From: Flavobacteriales bacterium UBA1694
GTDB lineage: Bacteria; Bacteroidota; Bacteroidia; Flavobacteriales; Weeksellaceae
Length of the DNA stretch: 5,622 nucleotides
Direction of reading: 5' to 3'
NCBI GenBank assembly: GCA_002319955.1
Contig: DCJS01000002.1
Span: 1 to 5,622 of the forward strand
The notes below the pieces were generated by a model. The model was not told where the DNA came from and searched no databases. It was given only the letters and a program-made list of their open reading frames with translations. Of the stretch, positions 1-4,354 are shown one piece after another (position 1 is the first letter of the stretch; the number at the start of each line of letters is the position of its first letter). Both the position numbers and the translations under genes were made by a program.

Positions 1-120
1 GAATGGACGGCCCATGAGCGCGAAACACTCGAGGAGCGAATTCTACAGTTCTCAAAAGCAGCGCTAAGCTTTGTTTTTGCGGGCATTCAAAATACCATGA
101 CCGGCTTTAACGGAAAATAG
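1..120 (+). CDS. C-terminal end of an unidentified protein (partial, 5' end outside window)
   Basis: Frame 1 is open from the left edge to a TAG at 118-120 and gives 39 residues, beginning EWTAHERETLEER and ending NTMTGFNGK. The other two plus frames meet stops within the first 66 bases. The composition (a charged helix-like start, then an alternating hydrophobic stretch around LSFVFAGI) is that of a normal protein end, but I do not recognise the family and assign no function. The stop lies 4 bp from the stop of the convergent carbonic anhydrase gene, which fits a real gene end packed against its neighbour. An alternative is a chance open frame, which at 39 codons cannot be excluded. Confidence 0.55.
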   Translation, partial: EWTAHERETLEERILQFSKAALSFVFAGIQNTMTGFNGK

Positions 121-124
121 AAAC

Positions 125-799
125 CTAATCGTTACGTCCTTTTTTATTCATCACCCACTTTGAATTCGTTAAATCGTAGACTTTTTGAATGTCTTTTAGG
201 ATTTCTTCGAAATCAATGTCTAGATCGATAAGTTTTCCACTGGCCATGTCAAAGACTAGCCCGTGGACGATGGGGTAATCCTCTACAATATAGCGCTCCT
301 GAACACAGGCCATTTTTATCACATTAATGCACTGCTCTATGACGTTGAGTTCGACCAGTCGGTTATAACGCTGCGTGTCACACTCAATTTCGTCAAGTTC
401 CTTTTGATAGGTTCTATACACATCTCTAATCGTTCGAAGCCAAGGGTTTAATAAGCCAAGGTCTTCCGGCGTCATGGCTGCCTTCACGCCCCCGCATCCG
501 TAGTGTCCGCACACGAGAATATGCTTTACTTTTAAGGTCTGCACGGCATATTGGATCACCGCCGTTGAGCTCATATCAAGGGTGTTCACCACATTGGCGA
601 TATTTCGATGCACGAAAAGTTCCCCGGGTTTGAGTCCCATGAGTTCTTCGGCGGTCGCCCTAGAATCGCTACAACCAATGTAGAGGTACTCGGGCTTTTG
701 CCCTGCCGCTAATTTATTGAAGAACTCGGGGTCTAGATCGAGTTTGTTCTCAATCCATTTTTGATTGTTTTCAAATAAGATATCATAGGATTTACTCAT
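125..799 (-). CDS. can: beta-class carbonic anhydrase
   Basis: Zinc enzyme that interconverts CO2 and bicarbonate in the cytoplasm, supplying bicarbonate to carboxylases and helping control pH. The 224 residues match the E. coli Can type (about 220) along their whole length. Zinc ligands are C43 in CSDSR, H99 and C102 in GHYGCGG; D45 and R47 form the catalytic Asp-Arg pair. The LFVHRNIAN segment (R65) and the late ELNVIEQ helix are also typical. The non-catalytic bicarbonate pocket known from the H. influenzae and E. coli enzymes is altered: Trp39, Val47 and Tyr181 correspond here to Y40, A48 and F183, while the Arg64 equivalent R65 is kept. The ATG start sits at the usual distance before the first helix. 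The gene lies 74 bp downstream of ugd on the same strand; I see no good promoter or terminator in that gap, so co-transcription is possible. The family call is secure; the regulatory consequence is inference. Confidence 0.96.
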   Translation of the reverse strand: MSKSYDILFENNQKWIENKLDLDPEFFNKLAAGQKPEYLYIGCSDSRATAEELMGLKPGELFVHRNIANVVNTLDMSSTAVIQYAVQTLKVKHILVCGHYGCGGVKAAMTPEDLGLLNPWLRTIRDVYRTYQKELDEIECDTQRYNRLVELNVIEQCINVIKMACVQERYIVEDYPIVHGLVFDMASGKLIDLDIDFEEILKDIQKVYDLTNSKWVMNKKGRND

Positions 800-873
800 A
801 ACAGTAGCATTTTTTGGATTGTGCCTAGTGGAATAGGACAGGTCTATTAGTGGGCAGACTTGTACTGCGCAGA

Positions 874-2193
874 TTACTCGACCCGAGGGTCAAAGGTTTT
901 TCGCCCAATACTCTTGTAGAAGAACTGATAGCTCGCAGGGCGTTCGAGAGGGTAAAGGTTTCGGCCATCAAAAATAACTTTTTGCTTCATCTTCTGAGCC
1001 ATTAAGCTGAAATTAGGATTCTTAAACTCGGGCCACTCAGTTGCGATTAAAAGCGCATCGGCACCTTCAAGCGCCTCGTACATGGATTTAGCGTAGTTAA
1101 TTTTAGAGCCCAGTAGTTTTCTCACATTGGCCTCCGCTATGGAATCGTACGCTGTAATTTCTGCCCCTTTTTCTAAAAGAAGTTGAATGTTATCTAGAGA
1201 GGATGCTTCTCGAATGTCGTCTGTGTTGGCCTTAAAGGCAAGCCCCCATAGCGCGATTTTCAAGCCTTTTAAGTCCCCAAAATACGATTCAATGTCTTTG
1301 ATAAGGATTACTTTCTGTTTTTGATTAATTTCTTCGGTAGCTTGAAGGATTTTAAATTCAAAGGATTCCTCCTGCCCCGATTGGATAAGCGCTTTTACAT
1401 CCTTTGGAAAGCAGCTTCCGCCATACCCGATGCCAGGAAAAAGGAACCGGTGACCGATTCGGTCATCAGAGCCCATCCCTAGACGGACCTTGTCCACGTC
1501 AGCTCCCACTTTCTCACAGTAATTCGCGATCTCATTCATAAAAGTGATTTTTACAGCAAGAAAGGAATTTGCGGCGTATTTGGTAAGCTCTGAGGATTTT
1601 TCATCCATGAAGATAATAGGGATACCCGTATTGGTGAAGGGTTGGTATATTTTTGACATTAATTCCCTTGCTTTTTCACTTTGGGTTCCCACCACCACGC
1701 GGGCTGGGTTCATGGAATCTTCCACGGCAAACCCCTCACGTAAAAATTCAGGATTTGAAACGACGTCAAATGGGTGGCTTGTTTTTGCGGCAATTAGTGC
1801 CGCTACTTTTTGCGCCGTACCCACGGGGACGGTCGATTTATTAACCACCATTTTATAGTCTTGCATTAGCTCACCAATTTGGCTTGCGACGCCAAGGACG
1901 TAAGATAGATCGGCGGATCCATCTTCACCCGGAGGCGTGGGTAATGCTAAGTAGATTACCTCGCAGTGCGCAAGGGCCTCTTCAAGTTTGGTCGTGAAAT
2001 GCAGACGCTGGGCCTGGATGTTACGCAGGAACATTTCTTCGAGATTCGGTTCATAGATTGGAATCTGACCCGATTGCATTTGCTTTACTTTTGCCTCGTC
2101 GACATCCACACAGTAGACCGTGTTTCCAAGTTCGGCAAGCGTTGTGCCAGTCACCAGACCAACATAGCCTGTTCCAACAATGGTTATATTCAT
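874..2193 (-). CDS. ugd: UDP-glucose 6-dehydrogenase
   Basis: Oxidises UDP-glucose to UDP-glucuronate in two NAD-dependent steps in the cytoplasm, supplying precursors for capsule, exopolysaccharide or LPS-type glycans. The protein has 439 residues, the normal bacterial length. The N-terminal Rossmann domain opens with GTGYVGL (residues 7-13) and has an acidic D30 after strand two. Catalytic residues are visible: T121 in NKSTVPVGT, E149 and E153 in SNPEFLREG, K205 and N209 in ELTKYAANS, and the nucleophile C261 with D265 in GYGGSCFPKD. The C-terminal UDP-binding domain begins near residue 313 (IALWGLAFK) and includes the R328 region (TDDIREA). The closely related UDP-ManNAc and GDP-mannose dehydrogenases share the fold, but the GIGYGGSCFPKD wording and overall sequence favour UDP-glucose. 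The start codon lies just before the glycine-rich motif, so the start is firm. No other sugar-nucleotide gene is visible nearby. Confidence 0.95.
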   Translation of the reverse strand: MNITIVGTGYVGLVTGTTLAELGNTVYCVDVDEAKVKQMQSGQIPIYEPNLEEMFLRNIQAQRLHFTTKLEEALAHCEVIYLALPTPPGEDGSADLSYVLGVASQIGELMQDYKMVVNKSTVPVGTAQKVAALIAAKTSHPFDVVSNPEFLREGFAVEDSMNPARVVVGTQSEKARELMSKIYQPFTNTGIPIIFMDEKSSELTKYAANSFLAVKITFMNEIANYCEKVGADVDKVRLGMGSDDRIGHRFLFPGIGYGGSCFPKDVKALIQSGQEESFEFKILQATEEINQKQKVILIKDIESYFGDLKGLKIALWGLAFKANTDDIREASSLDNIQLLLEKGAEITAYDSIAEANVRKLLGSKINYAKSMYEALEGADALLIATEWPEFKNPNFSLMAQKMKQKVIFDGRNLYPLERPASYQFFYKSIGRKTFDPRVE

Positions 2194-2212
2194 AGAGTTT
2201 TAATTGCTAGTG

Positions 2213-2220
2213 CAAATTTA
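2213..2220 (-). promoter_or_regulatory. probable ugd promoter (-7 element)
   Basis: Read on the minus strand this is TAAATTTG, an exact match to the Bacteroidota -7 element TAnnTTTG. It lies 19 bp upstream of the ugd ATG, which would give a leader of roughly 15 nt. An 8-T run sits in the spacer. The -33 side is poor: no TTTG is found 19-21 bp further upstream (the best is GATG at spacing 21). The position is good but the -33 match is weak. Confidence 0.45.
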
Positions 2221-2274
2221 GAAAAAAAACGCTCGCCCTTGCATCTCTTCTTTCAATGCCTGTGGAATTAATAA

Positions 2275-2297
2275 AGAGCCCTTGTTTGGGGCACTCT
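2275..2297. other. weak hairpin in the ugd-rimP intergenic region
   Basis: GCCC (2278-2281) can pair with GGGC (2289-2292) across a 7-nt loop, and AGA (2275-2277) with TCT (2295-2297) around a 2-nt bulge. On the minus strand it is followed by TTTATTAATT, so it could act as a weak terminator of leftward read-through towards ugd. An alternative plus-strand pairing uses GCCCT (2278-2282) with AGGGC (2310-2314) just before the T6 run at 2318-2323. Neither structure is strong. Confidence 0.25.
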
Positions 2298-2358
2298 ATT
2301 TAGCCGATTAGGGCCTGTTTTTTGTGGTTTATCGGTGAGGTCTTGACTCGCTAGCCAC

Positions 2359-2366
2359 TAGGTTTG
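2359..2366 (+). promoter_or_regulatory. possible second, upstream rimP promoter (-7 element only)
   Basis: TAGGTTTG matches TAnnTTTG exactly, but no TTTG lies 19-21 bp upstream (the best is GGTG at spacing 21). If used, it would add about 80 nt to the rimP leader. The core box by itself is weak evidence. Confidence 0.25.
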
Positions 2367-2416
2367 TCGCGTAAGGGGCTCGAGCTTAGGGACTGAAATC
2401 GCGATAAGCCATTAAT

Positions 2417-2447
2417 TTTGAAGTTTCTAATTATTTATGTATCTTTG
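2417..2447 (+). promoter_or_regulatory. promoter of the rimP-nusA-infB operon
   Basis: TTTG at 2417-2420 and TATCTTTG at 2440-2447 are separated by exactly 19 bp, a full match to the Bacteroidota primary-sigma consensus TTTG-N19-21-TAnnTTTG. Transcription should start a few bases downstream, near 2452-2455. This decides the rimP start: an in-frame ATG at 2437 lies inside the promoter, upstream of the predicted transcript, and so cannot be used from this promoter. Confidence 0.82.
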
Positions 2448-2468
2448 CCGAAGATTTAAAGAACAGAT

Positions 2469-2498
2469 GAAAAGGCCTTCGCGTAGAAAGCCTTTTTT
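2469..2498 (+). terminator. terminator-like hairpin (possible attenuator) in the rimP leader
   Basis: AAAAGGC (2470-2476) pairs with GCCTTTT (2490-2496). A C-A mismatch follows, then a second stem of TTC with GAA (2478-2480 with 2486-2488, offset by the mismatch) closes on a loop of about 5-6 nt; a G-U pair at 2469/2497 can extend the base. The descending arm runs into six T residues (2493-2498), as in an intrinsic terminator. It begins about 15-20 nt after the predicted transcription start and ends 19 nt before the rimP ATG, so it can only affect this operon. NusA-dependent autoregulation through leader termination is established for nusA operons in other bacteria. That it works as an attenuator here is inference. 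Confidence 0.6.
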
Positions 2499-2517
2499 CG
2501 TTCAAAATATTTTGAGC

Positions 2518-2985
2518 ATGGAATTTAAAGCACAGATTGAGCAGTTATTGAATGATTTCCTAAAGGAACGAGAGGATTTGTACCTGATTGATTTGAAGAT
2601 TTCGACTGCCGATGAGGTTAGCGTGATCCTTGACGGCGACCAGGGCGTAACGCTTCAGGACTGTTTAGATGCAAGCCGAGCCATTGAATTTAATATGGAT
2701 CGCGAGGAGCATGACTTTAGTTTGCAGGTCGCTTCTGCGGGACTTAGTGAGCCACTAACAAGACTTAGACAATACCAAAAGAACGTTGGGAGAGACTTAA
2801 AACTCATCCTTACCGATTCAACGGAACTGGAAGGGGAGCTTCTTCGCGTCGAGGATGAGCGAATTGTCTTGATGCTTCGTTACCGAAAACCAAAAGAGGT
2901 TGGTAAAGGAAAGGTCGATGTGGAGGAAGAGCGCGAGGTTTTAATCGCCGACATAAAAAAGGCTACGGTCGTGCTTAAATTTTAA
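2518..2985 (+). CDS. rimP: ribosome maturation factor RimP
   Basis: Cytoplasmic factor that binds the 30S subunit and assists its maturation. From ATG 2518 the protein has 155 residues, the usual length. An N-terminal alpha/beta domain (about 1-75) contains VSVILDGDQGVTLQDC followed by the helix around SRAIEFNMDREEHDFSLQV; the linker VASAGLSEPL stands in place of the common SSPGLDRPL-type motif. The C-terminal SH3-like domain (about 80-155) carries VGRDLKLIL and the lysine/glutamate-rich VGKGKVDVEEERE loop. The frame stays open upstream to ATG 2437 and includes ATG 2467, but 2437 overlaps the promoter, and the extension encodes a basic stretch plus the hairpin and looks unlike RimP. ATG 2467 is a possible alternative start, with an A-rich sequence before it. 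First gene of the operon, 75 bp before nusA. Confidence 0.93.
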   Translation: MEFKAQIEQLLNDFLKEREDLYLIDLKISTADEVSVILDGDQGVTLQDCLDASRAIEFNMDREEHDFSLQVASAGLSEPLTRLRQYQKNVGRDLKLILTDSTELEGELLRVEDERIVLMLRYRKPKEVGKGKVDVEEEREVLIADIKKATVVLKF

Positions 2986-2991
2986 AAAAGC

Positions 2992-3015
2992 CTACCCCGG
3001 ACAGATGGGATGTAG
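2992..3015 (+). other. weak hairpin in the rimP-nusA spacer
   Basis: CTACCCC (2992-2998) can pair with GGG (3007-3009) plus GTAG (3012-3015), leaving a 2-nt bulge and an 8-nt loop. No T tract follows, so it is not an intrinsic terminator. It could be an RNA-processing or stability element, or chance. Confidence 0.25.
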
Positions 3016-3034
3016 TCTTAGAAGAACAAGCAAC

Positions 3035-3061
3035 ATGAAACTTTTAATAAGAACAAAGTAA
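3035..3061 (+). CDS. 8-codon mini-ORF overlapping the nusA start
   Basis: ATG 3035 reads MKLLIRTK and stops at TAA 3059-3061, whose last A is the first base of the nusA ATG (TAATG). The geometry would allow translational coupling to nusA. There is no strong ribosome binding site, and such a short frame is easily found by chance, so this is a candidate only. Confidence 0.2.
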   Translation: MKLLIRTK

Positions 3062-4296
3062 TGGATAATTTAGCTTTAATTGAAGCGTTTGGTGATTTTA
3101 AGGATGAGAAAAGCATCAGTAAAATTGATCTGATGGCTATTATCGAAGATTCGCTTAAGACGCTACTAAGAAAGAGATACGACTCAGACGATCACTTTGA
3201 TGTGATTGTAAACCCAGACAAGGGAGACTTTCAAATCTTCCTAAATAAAAAAATTGTCGAGGATGAAATGTCCGAAGATGATGATCTAGAAATTGAGATC
3301 TCTCAAGCAAAAAAAATAGACCCGACGTTTGAGGTCGGTGAAGATTTTACCATGGAAATTCCCGTGGCGCAGTTAGGTAGAAGAAATATCTTAACTTTGA
3401 AGCAGATTTTGGCTACCAAACTACAGGAACATAACAATGCGTTACTGTATGAACAATTTCACGATCGTATCGGAGAGATTGTTGTTGGGGAGGTGCACCA
3501 CATTCGTCACAAACATGTAATTCTTTTAGACGATGAAGGAAATGAGTTTATTCTTCCAAAAGAAAACCAAATTCCTACAGACTTCTTTAAGAAAGGAGAA
3601 AACGTAAGAGGTATTGTAGAGAGTGTCGATTTTAAAGGAGCGAAACCTCAAATTATTTTGTCGCGTACGGCGCCAAAATTCTTAGAGAAGCTTCTTGAAC
3701 TTGAAATTCCTGAAATCCAAGATGGAACGATTATTTTAAAGAAAGTGGTTCGGATTCCTGGTGAGAAGGCGAAAATTGCGGTCGATGCTTACGATGACAG
3801 AATTGATCCAGTAGGTGCCTGTGTAGGGGTGAGAGGATCAAGAATTCACGGTGTTGTGCGTGAACTTAGAAATGAAAATATTGACGTGATCCAATGGTCG
3901 AAAAACCCTGAAATAATGGTTAAGCGTGCCCTAGGAAATGTCACAGTAAATAAAATAGAAATTAATCCGGAGACCGGACACGCCCTTGTGTTTACTCCAG
4001 TTGAGGAAATTTCAAAAGTGATTGGGAAGCACGGACAAAACATCCGCCTCGCTTCTTGGTTAAGCGATTATGAAATCGATGTCTACCGTGAAACGGTTGA
4101 AGAAGACGATGTTGAATTAACTGAATTCTCTGACGATATCGAACTCTGGATTTTGAATGAATTTAAAAAAGTGGGTCTCAATACTGCGAAAAGTGTTTTA
4201 GACAAAGACACTGACAGTCTTTTAAAGATGACAGATTTAGAAGAGGAGACCATTGAAGATGTGAAGCGAATTCTTAAAGAAGAATTTGAAGATTAG
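3061..4296 (+). CDS. nusA: transcription termination/antitermination factor NusA
   Basis: RNA polymerase-binding elongation factor that modulates pausing, intrinsic termination and antitermination. The 411 residues contain, in order, an N-terminal polymerase-binding domain (about 1-130, with the acidic run EDEMSEDDDLEIE at 67-79), an S1 domain (about 135-202, from RIGEIVVGEV to QIILSR), KH1 (about 230-280, RIPGEKAKIAV then DPVGACVG, GxxG loop GVRG at 256-259), KH2 (about 300-345, GxxG loop GKHG at 322-325 in VIGKHGQNIRLAS) and a single C-terminal helix-hairpin-helix-like region (about 350-411). It is longer than B. subtilis NusA (about 370) and shorter than E. coli NusA (495), which has two C-terminal acidic repeats. 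The ATG follows an A-rich leader and no strong Shine-Dalgarno. Second gene of the operon; 58 bp before infB, with no ylxR/ylxQ genes between, unlike Bacillus. Confidence 0.97.
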   Translation: MDNLALIEAFGDFKDEKSISKIDLMAIIEDSLKTLLRKRYDSDDHFDVIVNPDKGDFQIFLNKKIVEDEMSEDDDLEIEISQAKKIDPTFEVGEDFTMEIPVAQLGRRNILTLKQILATKLQEHNNALLYEQFHDRIGEIVVGEVHHIRHKHVILLDDEGNEFILPKENQIPTDFFKKGENVRGIVESVDFKGAKPQIILSRTAPKFLEKLLELEIPEIQDGTIILKKVVRIPGEKAKIAVDAYDDRIDPVGACVGVRGSRIHGVVRELRNENIDVIQWSKNPEIMVKRALGNVTVNKIEINPETGHALVFTPVEEISKVIGKHGQNIRLASWLSDYEIDVYRETVEEDDVELTEFSDDIELWILNEFKKVGLNTAKSVLDKDTDSLLKMTDLEEETIEDVKRILKEEFED

Positions 4297-4354
4297 ACCG
4301 GCCTTAAGCCTTGTTCACTTCGCAGCCCATTAAAAACAAAAGTTAAAAGTATAA

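Larger units (their letters stand above)
2221..2416. other. divergent intergenic region without a recognised gene
   Basis: This is the gene-free core between ugd and the rimP promoter. I find no convincing small ORF, no tRNA fold and no match to a riboswitch I know. It holds a weak hairpin at 2275-2297, a T6 run at 2318-2323, one extra -7-like box at 2359-2366 and two short perfect palindromes (2378-2385 and 2398-2405) that may be chance. In E. coli a tRNA gene (metY) precedes the rimP operon; none is seen here. Confidence 0.7.

Noticed and set aside
1544..2271. Plus-strand frames of about 60-105 codons opposite ugd (1544-1858, 1653-1844, 1966-2271)
   Set aside because: They are antisense to a well-supported gene, have no recognisable domain, and fit shadow frames of the real coding strand.
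2378..2405. Perfect 8-bp palindromes GCTCGAGC (2378-2385) and ATCGCGAT (2398-2405) upstream of the rimP promoter as operator sites
   Set aside because: An 8-bp palindrome is expected about once per 256 positions by chance, and neither extends to a longer dyad. CTGCGCAG at 865-872 was dismissed for the same reason.
2437..2517. Long version of rimP beginning at ATG 2437 (182 residues)
   Set aside because: The ATG lies within the -7 region of the operon promoter, upstream of the predicted transcript, and the extra 27 residues are unlike RimP; ATG 2518 gives the normal 155 residues.
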